DNA of 64,000 nt from Longimicrobium sp. GTDB lineage: Bacteria; Gemmatimonadota; Gemmatimonadetes; Longimicrobiales; Longimicrobiaceae. The notes beneath the pieces were generated by a model. The model ran no database searches and was not told the DNA's origin. It was given only the letters and a program-made list of their open reading frames with translations. Positions 26,970-37,116 of this stretch are shown here, piece after piece. How positions within the stretch are numbered: the stretch's first letter is position 1; the number at the start of each line of letters is the position of its first letter. A program made the position numbers and the translations under genes. The stretch is from contig NZ_DATIND010000001.1 of the NCBI RefSeq assembly GCF_035474595.1, positions 1-64,000 on the forward strand, written 5' to 3'.

Positions 26970-27336
26970 ACAGAGCCGGGGTGATGGGGATCGGGGCGGG
27001 GGAGATGCGGATCGCGGCGGCGATGGGCGGAGCCGTGGCGGGGATGTCCGGGATGTACGTGGTCGTGACGGCGTCGATCGTGGAAAATGCGAGTAAACTC
27101 GCGGCTACAACGGCACACAGTTCGCCTGCGCGGACTCCGGTGCGAGCCGTGGCATCCGCGCGCTGTGCCGAATACCCGGCGCACCTAAACCCCGTCGCCC
27201 CGCGGAGGGTTGCAGGCCCCGACGCAGCCCCGTCCCTCCCCCAGGCGGTTTTGGGGGAGGGACAGGCTGTCCGGACGCGACGGGAGTCGCGCCGGGCAGC
27301 CGGGGAGAGGGCCCGCGGGGCCATCCGGAGCGCGCC
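26970..27336. other. Spacer with REP-like element and hairpin
   Basis: No gene. A REP-like element in reverse orientation is at 27083-27137: gcgag-taaa-ctcgc hairpin, ggctacaacggcac linker, then a slightly imperfect agttcgcc/gcggact hairpin. A perfect hairpin at 27231-27263 (gtccctccccc/gggggagggac) lies just upstream of the DUF58 gene. Confidence 0.65.
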
Positions 27337-28343
<1,007 letters not shown>

Positions 28344-28347
<4 letters not shown>

Positions 28348-29459
28348 GGCGCGCCGCCCCGCTCCTGGCCGCCGTGGCGCTGCTGGCCGCCGCGCCGCTC
28401 TCCGCGCAGGACTCCGTTCCCGCGCGGACGGCCGCGCCGCGCGCGGAGCCCGGACGCCGCCTGGGCGCCCTCCGCCCGCGCACGCAGCGCCCGCCGCGCG
28501 CCGCTCCCTCCGCGCCGGCGGGGACGCGCGACACGATCCGCCCCACGCTGGACACCACCACGGCGACGATGCCGCCGCCGCCGGGGTTCGCGTACACGGC
28601 CAGCGTCCGCCCGCGCGCCGTCACCGTCGGCGAACGCTTCGTCTCCGGGCTGGCCGTCTCCGTTCCCGCGGGGACGCGCGTCGCCATCGACGTCGCGAAG
28701 GACTCCGCGGACCGCTGGCGCGTGGTCGGCCGGGCGACGGCGACGGCGGCGGACAGCGCGTGGACGCGCTACCTGGTGGTCGCGCCGATGGTGGCGTGGG
28801 TGCCGGGGCTTCCGGACACCGCGGGGGCGACGCTGCGGCTCACCGCGCCGGACGGGCGCGTCGCCACCATCCCCGTCGCCCTGCGCCTGCCGGAGGTGCG
28901 CTCCGTCCTCCCGGTGGACACGACGAAGTGGCGCGTCCGCCCGCCGCACGACGTGTGGGGCGCGTCGCGCGACTGGCGGCTGCTGGCGCTGCTGGCGGCG
29001 CTCGCGCTTCTCCTGATCGCCCTGATCGCCTGGCTGGTCGCGAAGCTGGTCCGCCGCCGCCGCGCGCGCCGCATCCCCGCGACGGCGCGGGAGCGCGCGC
29101 TGGCGCTGCTGGAGCGCGCGCGCACGAGCGGTTTCATCGAGGCGGGGAACTGGAACGCCTTCTACTCCCTCGTTTCCGAAGCCCTGCGCGGCCTGGCCGC
29201 GTCGCTGGACCCGCGCTGGAGCACGGACCTGACCACCGCCGAGCTGATGGGGGAGATGCGGAGCGCGCGAGCGGACGAGATCCATCTCGCCACCCTGGGC
29301 GAGCTGCTGCGCGTGGCCGACCTGGCGAAGTTCGCCCGCCGCGGGCGTGAGCCGGACGACGCCCGGCGCGACCTGGACCACGCGCGCGACTGGGTGAAGA
29401 CCTTCGCCGCGCCGGCGTCCGAGCCGGCGGAGGCCGTGGCCGCGGAGGTGGCGCCGTGA
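28344..29459 (+). CDS. Exported single-pass membrane protein, Bat-type cluster
   Basis: A 371-residue protein: signal peptide (MRRAAPLLAAVALLAAAPLSAQ), a Pro/Thr-rich extracytoplasmic stretch, a beta-type domain (about 75-205), one transmembrane helix at about 212-236, then a basic stop (RRRRARR) and a cytosolic helical domain (about 245-355). Position between DUF58 and the VWA genes corresponds to the DUF4381/BatD-like partner of such operons. Sequence similarity to those is not obvious to me, so the assignment rests on context. It overlaps both neighbours (ATGA and GTGA). Confidence 0.78.
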
Positions 29460-30442
29460 GGCTGGACCTGGCGCATCCGTGGGCGCTGCTGCTGCTTGCG
29501 CTCGTTCCCGTGTGGTGGTGGCGCGTCCGGCGCGCGCGCGACACGGCCATCGTCTTCTCCCGCGCCTCCACCCTTTCCGCGCTGGGAACGCGCGGCGCGG
29601 CGTTCCTGGGCGTGCTGCCGGAAATCCTGCGCACCGCGGCGCTCGTCTCCCTGATCGTGGCCATCGCCGGCCCGCGCACCGGCGCCCGCGTGGTCGAGGA
29701 GGCGTCGGAGGGGATCGACATCATGCTGGCGCTGGACGTGTCGTCGTCCATGCTGGCGGAGGACTTCACGCCCAACCGGCTGGGCGCGGCCAAGGCGACG
29801 ATGGCCGACTTCGTGGAGAACCGTCCCCACGACCGCATCGGGCTGGTGGCCTTCGCGGCCGAGGCGCTGACGCAGGTGCCCGCGACGGCCGACCACAACC
29901 TCCTGGGCATCCAGCTCGGGAACGTGCAGGTGGGGATGCTGCAGGACGGGACGGCCATCGGGCTGGGGCTGGCCACCGCCGCCAACCGGCTGAAGCAGAC
30001 GCCGGGGCAGAGCCGCGTCATCATCCTGATGAGCGACGGCGACAACAACCGCGGCGCCGTGGACCCGCGCGACGCGGCCAAGGCGGCGGCGGCGTTCGGG
30101 ATCCGCGTGTTCACTATCGGCGTGGGGTCGCGGACGCGCGCGCGCATCCCCGTGGCGGTGACGCCGAACGGGATGCTGCGCTACGCGTGGATGCCGGTGA
30201 GCATCGACGAGCCGCTGCTGCAGGAGATCGCGCGGACCACCGGCGGGCGATACTACCGCGCCACCGACCTGGGGGCGCTGCGGCGCATCTACGCCGAGAT
30301 CGACCGGCTGGTGAAGACGCGGGTGAACGTGCGGCGCTCCGTGCGCTTCAGCGAGCGGTATCTCCCCTTCCTGCTGGCCGCGGCGGTGCTGCTGGTGGCC
30401 GAATGGTGCTTCCGCGCCACGCGCTGGGGGAGGGTGCCCTGA
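29456..30442 (+). CDS. VWA-domain membrane protein, BatA-like
   Basis: A 328-residue protein. Two N-terminal transmembrane helices (about 8-22 and 53-72) and one near the C-terminus flank a von Willebrand A domain with an intact metal-ion site: DVSSSM (DxSxS), the Thr of GTAIGLGL and MSDGDNNRG. BatA/BatB proteins of Bacteroidetes and spirochaetes lie in the same gene order and affect stress tolerance. The start is GTG 29456, overlapping the previous TGA. Its stop overlaps the next ATG by one base. Confidence 0.9.
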   Translation: MRLDLAHPWALLLLALVPVWWWRVRRARDTAIVFSRASTLSALGTRGAAFLGVLPEILRTAALVSLIVAIAGPRTGARVVEEASEGIDIMLALDVSSSMLAEDFTPNRLGAAKATMADFVENRPHDRIGLVAFAAEALTQVPATADHNLLGIQLGNVQVGMLQDGTAIGLGLATAANRLKQTPGQSRVIILMSDGDNNRGAVDPRDAAKAAAAFGIRVFTIGVGSRTRARIPVAVTPNGMLRYAWMPVSIDEPLLQEIARTTGGRYYRATDLGALRRIYAEIDRLVKTRVNVRRSVRFSERYLPFLLAAAVLLVAEWCFRATRWGRVP

Positions 30443-31485
30443 TGGGGATGGCGCACCCGGAGCTCGTGCACCTGATCCCGCTCCTCCCCTGCATCGTGGG
30501 GCTGGCGATGCTGCTGTACGCGCGCCGCCGCCGCCAGGCCGCCGAGGCGCTGGGCGAGGCCGGGCTGGTGCGCCGCCTGAGCGCCGCCGACCTGACCGCC
30601 GCGCCCAACCGCCGCATCCTGCTGGTCACCCTGGCCGCGCTGATGCTGGGCGCCGCCATCGTCGGCCCGCTCTGGGGGGTGGATACCGAGGCCGGCGCGG
30701 AGGGGAACGCCGACGTCGTCCTCGTGCTGGACGCCTCCGGGTCGATGCGGGTGCGCGACCTGACGCCGGACCGGCTGGAGGTGGAGAAGCGCACCGCGCG
30801 CGAGCTCCTTGCGCGGCTGCAGGGCGCTCGCGTGGGTCTGGCCATCTTCGCCGGGCGGGGATACGCCATGTCGCCGCTGACCACCGACTTCAGCGCGCTG
30901 CAGCTGTACATCGACGGCCTGTCGCCGGACCTGGTGACGCAGGGCGGAAGCTCGCTCTCCGACGCCATCGTGCAGTCGCTGGGCCTGCTCGCGGGCGCGC
31001 GCGGCGACGCACCGTCCGGCGCGATGGTGGTGCTGACGGACGGCGACGCGCTGGAGGAGCGCGATGACGTGCTGCGCGCGGTGAACGTCGCCCGCCGCGC
31101 CGGGGTTTCGGTGAGCACGGTGGGGATCGGGACGCCGGCGGGCGGCCAGGTCCCCGACGTGGACCCGATGACGGGAAAGCAGGTGGGGTGGAAGCACGAG
31201 CCGACGGGCGAGGTCGCGACGTCCAGGCTGGGCGCGCCGCTGCTGCAGGAGATCGCGAAGCGCACCGGCGGCGTCTACGCGGACGCGTCCCGCCCCGGCG
31301 CCGCGGCCGCCGTCGCCGCCGCGGCGCGCAGCGTCCCCGCGCGCTCGCGCCGCACGGCGACGGGCGGCGCGCCAGGGAACCGCTACGCGTGGTTCGCGGG
31401 CGTCGCGCTCCTCCTGCTGGCGATCGACGCGCTCCTTCCCGAGGAGCCGGGGCGCCGCCGGCCGCGCGCGGAGGTGGCGTCGTGA
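30442..31485 (+). CDS. VWA-domain membrane protein, BatB-like
   Basis: A 347-residue paralogue of the preceding VWA protein with the same layout: N-terminal helices (HLIPLLPCIVGLAMLLY; ILLVTLAALMLGAAIV), a VWA domain with DASGSM, and a C-terminal helix (YAWFAGVALLLLAIDALL). The loop VPDVDPMTGKQVGW and a long Ala-rich linker precede the last helix. Coupled to both neighbours by overlapping start/stop codons. The two VWA proteins probably form a membrane complex served by the MoxR ATPase. Confidence 0.9.
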   Translation: MGMAHPELVHLIPLLPCIVGLAMLLYARRRRQAAEALGEAGLVRRLSAADLTAAPNRRILLVTLAALMLGAAIVGPLWGVDTEAGAEGNADVVLVLDASGSMRVRDLTPDRLEVEKRTARELLARLQGARVGLAIFAGRGYAMSPLTTDFSALQLYIDGLSPDLVTQGGSSLSDAIVQSLGLLAGARGDAPSGAMVVLTDGDALEERDDVLRAVNVARRAGVSVSTVGIGTPAGGQVPDVDPMTGKQVGWKHEPTGEVATSRLGAPLLQEIAKRTGGVYADASRPGAAAAVAAAARSVPARSRRTATGGAPGNRYAWFAGVALLLLAIDALLPEEPGRRRPRAEVAS

Positions 31486-32168
31486 GGCGGCTCCTTCTCC
31501 TGCTCGCGCTCCCGCCGCTGCTGGGCGGCGGGGTGGTGGAGGGAAACCGCCTCTACCGCTCCGGCCAGTTCCGCCGCGCCGAGGCCGTCTACCGCGCCCG
31601 TCTCGCGGCGGGGGACACCTCCACGTCGCTGCGCTACAACCTGGGGACGGCGCTGCTGCGGCTGGGGCGCTGGGACGACGCGCGCCCGCACCTGGAGGCG
31701 GCGGCGGAGGCGCCGGACGCGGAGTTGCGGCAGCGCGCGAAGTACAACGCGGGGAACGCAGACCTGGAGCCCGTCTTCCGCCGCCGGGTGACGGGCGCGG
31801 AGCAGCGCCGCGAGCGGCTGGAGCGAGCCATCGGCCGCTACAAGGAAGCGTTGCTGCTGCGGCCCGACGATGCGGACGCCAAGTGGAACCTGGAGCTGGC
31901 CGAGCGCCTGCTCCGCCGCGAGCCGCCGAAGCGCGGCGGCGGGGGCGGCGGCAGCCGGCAGGACCAGAGCGCGGGCGGCGGCGGCGCGCAGCCGCAGCCG
32001 TCTCCCTCGCCGCGGCCCGCGCCGAACCCCAACCCCGCGCCGCGCCCCGAGCTCAGCGAGCGGCAGGCCGAGCAGATCCTGACCGGCGCCTCGAACGCGG
32101 AGAAGGACGCCCAGCGCGAGGTCCTGAGCCGCAGCCGCGCCCAGCACCGGGCGGTGCGCGACTGGTAG
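31482..32168 (+). CDS. TPR protein, BatC-like
   Basis: A 228-residue protein starting at GTG 31482 with a short hydrophobic leader (RRLLLLLALPPLLGGG). Two to three tetratricopeptide repeats follow (EGNRLYRSGQFRRAEAVYRA; LRYNLGTALLRLGRWDDARP; a third with IGRYKEALLLRPDDADAKWN), then a Gly/Pro/Gln-rich low-complexity segment and a charged tail. Size, repeats and last position in the overlapping gene string fit BatC. The leader may be a signal peptide or an anchor. Its end marks the end of the operon. Confidence 0.82.
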   Translation: MRRLLLLLALPPLLGGGVVEGNRLYRSGQFRRAEAVYRARLAAGDTSTSLRYNLGTALLRLGRWDDARPHLEAAAEAPDAELRQRAKYNAGNADLEPVFRRRVTGAEQRRERLERAIGRYKEALLLRPDDADAKWNLELAERLLRREPPKRGGGGGGSRQDQSAGGGGAQPQPSPSPRPAPNPNPAPRPELSERQAEQILTGASNAEKDAQREVLSRSRAQHRAVRDW

Positions 32169-32291
32169 ACGATGGACACCTGCTTTTCAGGAAATCACGG
32201 ACAAACGCAGTGGATGGGACGGTTGACGAAATCGTATTTCGGCATTGATTTAGTGACTCCTTCACGGCTCTCGTCCAACCGATCTTTCTCC

Positions 32292-32861
32292 ATGAACCTC
32301 ATGCGTCCCGGAACCGCCGCGCTGGCGGCGTGCTTGCTCGCGCTCTACCCCCGTGCAGGCACCGCCCAGCAGGACATCGGCCCGCGGCAGGTGATCGGCA
32401 ACTTCGGCGTGTTCCACAAGGTCGATCCCATCACCGACGCGCGGCAGGACATGGCCATCGTCGTCTCCGCCGACCGCGGCCATGCGTCGGCGGTGGCGTG
32501 GGGATGCTTCGAGCGCGGCGCTCGGCTGTCGCTCGCGCTGGAGAACTTCACCGGCGCGCGGCTGAACGTGATCTACCGCTTCGACCAGGAGGCGGCGACC
32601 AACACCGTCGTCTCGCGCATGGTCGAGGGCGGCAACCTCTTCCTGCTGGACGAGGACGAGGTCTACGGCTTCAGCACGCGCGCGATGAACGCGGCGCGGC
32701 TGGTGGTGCGCGCGTTCGACGCGGACGGGCAGCCGTACGACTACTTCTTCGACCTGAACGGCTCCGGGCGCGCGTTGCGCTCGCTGCCGTGCATCGCCAC
32801 GCTGCGCCCGCCCGTCGCCGGCGAGCCTGCCGTGCGCAAGCCGTCGGACAAGCCGCGCTGA
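32292..32861 (+). CDS. Secreted protein with DPITD motif, paralogue 1
   Basis: A 189-residue exported protein: signal peptide cleaved near GTAQQ, then a compact domain starting VDPITDARQD, with VAWGCFERG, VIYRFDQE and a C-terminal LRSLPCIATLRPP. The gene at 33137 has the same elements in the same order. The layout (a DPI-[ST]-D start, one Cys before a beta strand, then YRFD) vaguely recalls TagO/VasI-like proteins, but I would not assign it. ATG 32292 begins the signal peptide; the open frame upstream is not protein-like. Confidence 0.7.
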   Translation: MNLMRPGTAALAACLLALYPRAGTAQQDIGPRQVIGNFGVFHKVDPITDARQDMAIVVSADRGHASAVAWGCFERGARLSLALENFTGARLNVIYRFDQEAATNTVVSRMVEGGNLFLLDEDEVYGFSTRAMNAARLVVRAFDADGQPYDYFFDLNGSGRALRSLPCIATLRPPVAGEPAVRKPSDKPR

Positions 32862-33136
32862 TCCCCATCTCCCGCCAGCCTTCCTCGCTGTGCGGGGAAC
32901 GGCTGAAATCGGAATTCGGCGGGATGCACGGAAGCTTGCAGATTGCCGCGGGGGATTGACGTAAACCGTTCTGGCGGTTTGTTTTTCTGCGCTCGATCCG
33001 CTCCTGCCCGTCTCCCGGAATTCCCTCCGATGTGAAGCGTATGCTCGAGGCCGCAGCCTTCGCCGAGCGGAGCGGCAGGTCGCGGGAGCAGGCGCCGCAT
33101 CCCCCCATCGATCACGCAACGAGCAGCAGAACCCCG

Positions 33137-33697
33137 ATGCAGAAGCGAATCATCCGCGCGTCCATGGCCGCGCTCCTGGGATTGATGGCGATGAGCGGCC
33201 GTGCGGTGGCGCAGAACCCCGTGCAGACCTTTGGCACCTTCACGATGTCGCGCAACGTGGACCCGATCAGCGACGAGGACCGCTCCAACGCGGCGGTGGC
33301 ATCGGTCGACAGCACGGCGGTGATGTGGTGGCAGTGCTACGGCGACACGGCCGGCGTGTTCGCGGCGTTCAAGGAGCCGCCCGAGGGCGAGGAGATCGAC
33401 GCCGTGTACCGCTTCGACCAGGACCGGCCCGACACCACGGTGCTGACCTCCGCGCCCAGCGACGGCTACGTCTGGCTCTTCTTCCCCGAGGAGGAGACGT
33501 ACGCCATCACGCAGCGGGCGATGACCGCCGGCCGCTTCGTCCTGCGCGTCTGGGACGCCGACGACAGCACCCGCGACTTCATCTTCACCCTGAGCGGCGG
33601 CGGCCGCGCGCTGCGCACCCTGCCGTGCGTCACGCGCATGCGCCCGCCTGTGGCCGGCCAGCCCGCCGTCCAGAAGCGCTCCGACAAGCCGCACTGA
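33137..33697 (+). CDS. Secreted protein with DPISD motif, paralogue 2
   Basis: A 186-residue exported protein with signal peptide (MQKRIIRASMAALLGLMAMS, then GRAVAQ). Shares with the 32292 product VDPISDEDRS, a Trp-x-Cys before a strand (WWQCYG), AVYRFDQD, TQRAMTAGRFVLRVWDAD, GRALRTLPC and a C-terminal PVAGQPAV...SDKP. Two conserved Cys suggest a disulfide in the cell envelope. A terminator follows. Function unknown. Confidence 0.7.
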   Translation: MQKRIIRASMAALLGLMAMSGRAVAQNPVQTFGTFTMSRNVDPISDEDRSNAAVASVDSTAVMWWQCYGDTAGVFAAFKEPPEGEEIDAVYRFDQDRPDTTVLTSAPSDGYVWLFFPEEETYAITQRAMTAGRFVLRVWDADDSTRDFIFTLSGGGRALRTLPCVTRMRPPVAGQPAVQKRSDKPH

Positions 33698-33716
33698 CCC
33701 GCAGATCTGCACGCAG

Positions 33717-33761
33717 AGCCGCGGAGCCGCCGAGAACCGACCGGGTTCTCCGCGGCTTTTT
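33717..33761 (+). terminator. Terminator after the secreted pair
   Basis: Outer stem agccgcgga/tccggcggct-type arms (33717-33725 with 33749-33757) enclosing an inner gagaacc/ggttctc hairpin, followed by TTTTTC. Confidence 0.75.
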
Positions 33762-33835
33762 CACGTTTGGAGTTGATGACTCGCCGATGTCGCATCCACG
33801 AACCTACGCCCTCCCGGCATCCCCCCTTGGGACGC

Positions 33836-34056
33836 CATCCTGAGGCCGGCCACCCCGCAAACTTAGTCTGCGCAGACGCTTGCAGGCCGAAGGATCCATA
33901 GCCTGTCCGCACGTCAGCCGGGGATACGCGCCGCGTCTTCTTCCGCTGTCAGGAAGATGGAGCGCGTCCTCCAGGTCACGTGCTGGACGGATTATGGGAT
34001 CCTTCGGCCTGCAACCGATTGTGCGGAAATAGCTCGGCGTGGCCGGCCTCAGGATG
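33836..34056. repeat. Inverted pair of a dispersed repeat (GATCCTTCGGCCTGC family)
   Basis: Left copy 33836-33900 runs from CATCCTGAGGCCGGCC to GCAGGCCGAAGGATCC; right copy 33993-34056 is its reverse complement with a diverged middle. The ~90 bases between them are unrelated. Terminal inversion with conserved ends and variable centres looks like a MITE-like or palindromic element. Related single copies begin near 44757 and 58801. Confidence 0.75.
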
Positions 34057-34527
34057 ACGTCGGCGGGATGATGGGATCATTCGCCTGATCACGCGTATGG
34101 CGACCCCGAACATGACTTGGCGATGAAATCGGGTAGGACCTGAATCCCCCCATCTCCAGCAGGCGCTCTGGCGAGGCCACGGACGCGGCTGTGCTGGATG
34201 TGCGGATTGCGGGCATTCCGTGCGATTTGGGAGTGCATGGGGCAGGCGCGGGCCATACGGATGGCGCATGCCGGGCGTGTTCCAACGGATTTTCGTCCTC
34301 CCGCGGAGACGCGCGAATGTCCTGACGGAGAGAAATTCGGAAAAATCCCCTCACACGCTGTTCATCTCACCGCTCCGCGTGCGCCACATCGGGGATGCAT
34401 GGGTTCCAGATGCGGCACGGGCGCCACAATCCGCGGCGCCGCGGCCTCAACTCGCGGTGAGCGGTGTTCAGCGAACGCCGCACTCGTCTGGCAAGAGATT
34501 GGGCCGAAACGACTTGCAATAATCGTC

Positions 34528-34556
34528 TTTACAGCCCTTTACGGGACTTCTATCGT
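34528..34556 (+). promoter_or_regulatory. Candidate promoter of the cassette
   Basis: TTTACA (34528-34533), 17-base spacer, TATCGT (34551-34556). The leader to the ATG at 34792 would be about 230 bases. Plausible but unproven. Confidence 0.35.
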
Positions 34557-34791
34557 CTGTCAGCCACGGCGGAGACGTCGCCGCGGCGGCCGGAGCGGTG
34601 ACCCCGGGCTCCATGGGAGGCCCATCCGCGGCGCTCCCGCCCCACCGGACGGGAGACCTGGCGCACCTGTGATTTCGTTCTGATTCGGACTGAACGAGTT
34701 CAGCTCGATACACGCCACGGCCAGTCCGGCTCGCAGACCCGTCGCCATCCCCGGCACCCCCACAGCAAACCGAGACGGAGCACCACCAACC

Positions 34792-35913
34792 ATGAATCAC
34801 GCGAAGACTTCCGAGACCAAGGTCGAGGCGCCCGCCCAGCCGGCGCCCGCGGCCCCGCAGCCCTCCTCGCTCGCCGCCGTTCCCGCGGCCTCGCAGCAGC
34901 TTTCCGCCCCCGCCGGCGGCGCCGAGCTGGCGGCGATGGCCGACTTGGCCGGCGACATCGCCGGGCTCGGCGCGACCACGCTCGAGGCCACGGGCGGCAT
35001 CACCGACGACCCGGTCCGCGCCGCGCAGGCGTCGGTCGTGGACGAGCTGGCCAAGGGCGGCCCGGCCTTCGGCGCCTTCCTGCGCTCGGTGGGGCTGGCC
35101 GTGGCCGAGACCCAGGGCGCGCTTGACAAGACGCTGGTGGAAACCAGCAAGGCGCTCTCCGAGGCCAAGGTGCAGACCGTGGCCATGTTCACGCAGGAGC
35201 TGAAGGACGACGGCACCTTCGACAAGGCCACGCCGGTGATGCAGGAGCTGCCGCTGATCGCCTTCGTGCAGCCCACCGCGTACCAGTTCACCACGGTGCA
35301 CCTCACCGCCGACATGGAGGCCAGCGAGTTCAACACCGCCAACGGCTTCAACATCAAGAAGGACCACAGCGACTTCGGCGCCGACCTGAAGGCCAGCTAC
35401 AGCGTGTTCGGCGGCTTCGGCGGCTCGCTGGACGCCAGCTACAACAACACCCACGACGAGACGCAGGAGCGCAAGAGCAGCAGCGAGCGCAAGGCCGCCG
35501 GCAAGCTGCACATGGAGGCCACCCTGGAGCCCCGCCCCGCCTTCGCGCTGCCGCAGCCGTTCGTGGTGCAGAAGGGCCCCAAGCTGGGCGTGCTGGTGAC
35601 CGGCCGGAAGGAGCTGGACAAGGACGGCAACGAGACCACCGACCCCAAGCTGGTGACCCAGCGCACGGTGACGGCGGTGGCCACGCTGCTGGACAAGGAC
35701 GGCAAGCCGATGGCCACCAAGGCGCTGGACGTGGCCTGCGACAACGCCAACATCGGCGTGGTGGTGGCCGACGGCGGGAAGACCACCACCGACGGCACGC
35801 TCACCATCACCCTGAAGCGCACCGGGCTGACGGCCGAGAGCTCGGCGGCGGTCAGCGCCCTGCTGCGGGTGTCCATGAACCTGGTGAACGCCAGCGTTCC
35901 GGTCAGCGTCTGA
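34792..35913 (+). CDS. DUF2589-like protein A, first gene of the cassette
   Basis: A 373-residue protein with no signal peptide. An Ala/Pro-rich N-terminus is followed by a helical segment with VGLAVAETQGALDKTL, then strands around ELPLIAFVQPTAYQF (about 152-166), a central alternating hydrophobic/polar Ser/Gly-rich region (FGADLKASYSVFGGFGGS), LHMEATLEPRPAF, and a C-terminal Ig-like domain (about 280-373). Proteins at 40063 and 41189 share every block, and a mini-version is at 42260. The order (VAxTQ helix, PL(I/V)xF.xP strand, amphipathic hairpin) resembles what I remember of DUF2589; this is a memory-based inference. It ends 3 bases before the next gene. Confidence 0.72.
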   Translation: MNHAKTSETKVEAPAQPAPAAPQPSSLAAVPAASQQLSAPAGGAELAAMADLAGDIAGLGATTLEATGGITDDPVRAAQASVVDELAKGGPAFGAFLRSVGLAVAETQGALDKTLVETSKALSEAKVQTVAMFTQELKDDGTFDKATPVMQELPLIAFVQPTAYQFTTVHLTADMEASEFNTANGFNIKKDHSDFGADLKASYSVFGGFGGSLDASYNNTHDETQERKSSSERKAAGKLHMEATLEPRPAFALPQPFVVQKGPKLGVLVTGRKELDKDGNETTDPKLVTQRTVTAVATLLDKDGKPMATKALDVACDNANIGVVVADGGKTTTDGTLTITLKRTGLTAESSAAVSALLRVSMNLVNASVPVSV

Positions 35914-35916
35914 GCC

Positions 35917-37116
35917 ATGGCCTCCCTACGCGAGTGGCACGGGTTCGAGAACAGCGTGCGCTGGCGGCTGGTTCCCGAAGGGGTGGAGATCGAGGGATCG
36001 GGGGTGGAGCGCTCGAAAGGGCGCCCCACCACGGTCGCCCGGGTGTGGGACGCGTTCGGCGAGGCCATCAACCAGGTGGCGAAGGCGCGCCAGGTGCCCT
36101 GCCCGCTGATCGTGGCCACCATCTGCACCGAGAGCGGCGGCAACCCCGACGCGGTGCGGCTCGAGCCCGGCTACGTGAGCGACGCGGCCACGCCGGGCCG
36201 GGTGAGCATCGGCCTCACGCAGACGCTGATCTCCACCGCGTCCGAGACCATGCGGATGAGCATCGACCGCGAGTGGCTGCGGCAGCCGCGCAACGCGATC
36301 GACGCCGGGGCCAGCTACATCGCCCGGCAGGGCAGGACCACGAAGTTCGACCCGCCGCTGGTGGCCGCGGCCTACAACGCGGGGCGGCTGGCGCACCAGA
36401 ACGGCGAGAAGAACCGCTGGAAGCTGCGGCAGTTTCCCATCGGCACCCCGGCGCACTGCGACCGCTTCGTGAAGTTCTACAACGACGCGGTGGCGATGAT
36501 GGCCGGCCACCCGCTGGCGCCCACGGTGCCGCACTCGGTGCTCATCGGCGGGAGCTACGAGCCGCCGGTGGTGTCGCAGGCGCCGCCGCCGCGCTACGCC
36601 GAGGCCAGCGGGTTCACCGCCCCGGGCGACGCCAAGGTGACGTTCGGCAGCAACGCCGACCCGCGGGCGGTCACGCCGTACAGCCTGCAGGTGCTGAAGT
36701 CGATCCTGAAGACGGCCAACCTGCGCGGGTGCATGGTCTCCAGCACCTCGCGCGACCCGGCGCAGCAGGCGCGGGTGATGTTCGACAACCTGGAGCGCTA
36801 CGGCGTGGAGCATCAGAAGCGGCTCTACGCGCGCGGCGGGCAGATGGTGTGCGACGCCTACGCCGAGGCCAGGGCGCGCGGCCTGTCGAGCGACGGGGTG
36901 AAGGACGCGATGGCCAGGAAGATCATCGCCATCGGCCCCACCAAGGTGTCGCGGCACGCGTCCGACCCCACGGTGCTGAACGTGTTCGACGTGGCGCCCA
37001 GCTCCATCACCGACCGCGTGGCGTTCGAGGCGGCGGTGCGGTCGGACCGGCGGGTGGCGTTCTTCCTCACCCCGCCGCGGGATCCGGGATACCATCTCGA
37101 GATTCCGCAGCCGTAA
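35917..37116 (+). CDS. Lytic transglycosylase (SLT) fused to an M15-like peptidase domain
   Basis: A 399-residue predicted peptidoglycan hydrolase. Residues about 45-200 are an SLT/goose-lysozyme-type domain with catalytic E72 in ICTESGGNPDAVR, IGLTQTLIS and AAYNAGRLAH. A linker leads to a second domain (about 235-399) with SSTSRDPAQQARVMFDN, SRH (H347), an Asp ten residues on (D358) and a final YHLEI (H393), the spacing of zinc ligands in M15 carboxypeptidases. There is no signal peptide, so export or lysis must come from elsewhere. The gene is 3 bases after the DUF2589-like gene. The transglycosylase call is firm; the M15 call is probable. Confidence 0.82.
   Translation: MASLREWHGFENSVRWRLVPEGVEIEGSGVERSKGRPTTVARVWDAFGEAINQVAKARQVPCPLIVATICTESGGNPDAVRLEPGYVSDAATPGRVSIGLTQTLISTASETMRMSIDREWLRQPRNAIDAGASYIARQGRTTKFDPPLVAAAYNAGRLAHQNGEKNRWKLRQFPIGTPAHCDRFVKFYNDAVAMMAGHPLAPTVPHSVLIGGSYEPPVVSQAPPPRYAEASGFTAPGDAKVTFGSNADPRAVTPYSLQVLKSILKTANLRGCMVSSTSRDPAQQARVMFDNLERYGVEHQKRLYARGGQMVCDAYAEARARGLSSDGVKDAMARKIIAIGPTKVSRHASDPTVLNVFDVAPSSITDRVAFEAAVRSDRRVAFFLTPPRDPGYHLEIPQP

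Larger units (their letters stand above)
33762..34791. other. Gene-free region upstream of the 34.8-43.7 kb cassette
   Basis: About 1 kb with no convincing gene. It contains the inverted repeat pair at 33836-34056 and, beyond it, lower-GC sequence with broken frames. The last 240 bases probably hold the cassette promoter and a long leader. Confidence 0.6.

Noticed and set aside
34049-34683. Several 100-160-codon frames upstream of the cassette
   Set aside because: Compositionally random, overlap one another on both strands, no RBS; the region also contains repeats.
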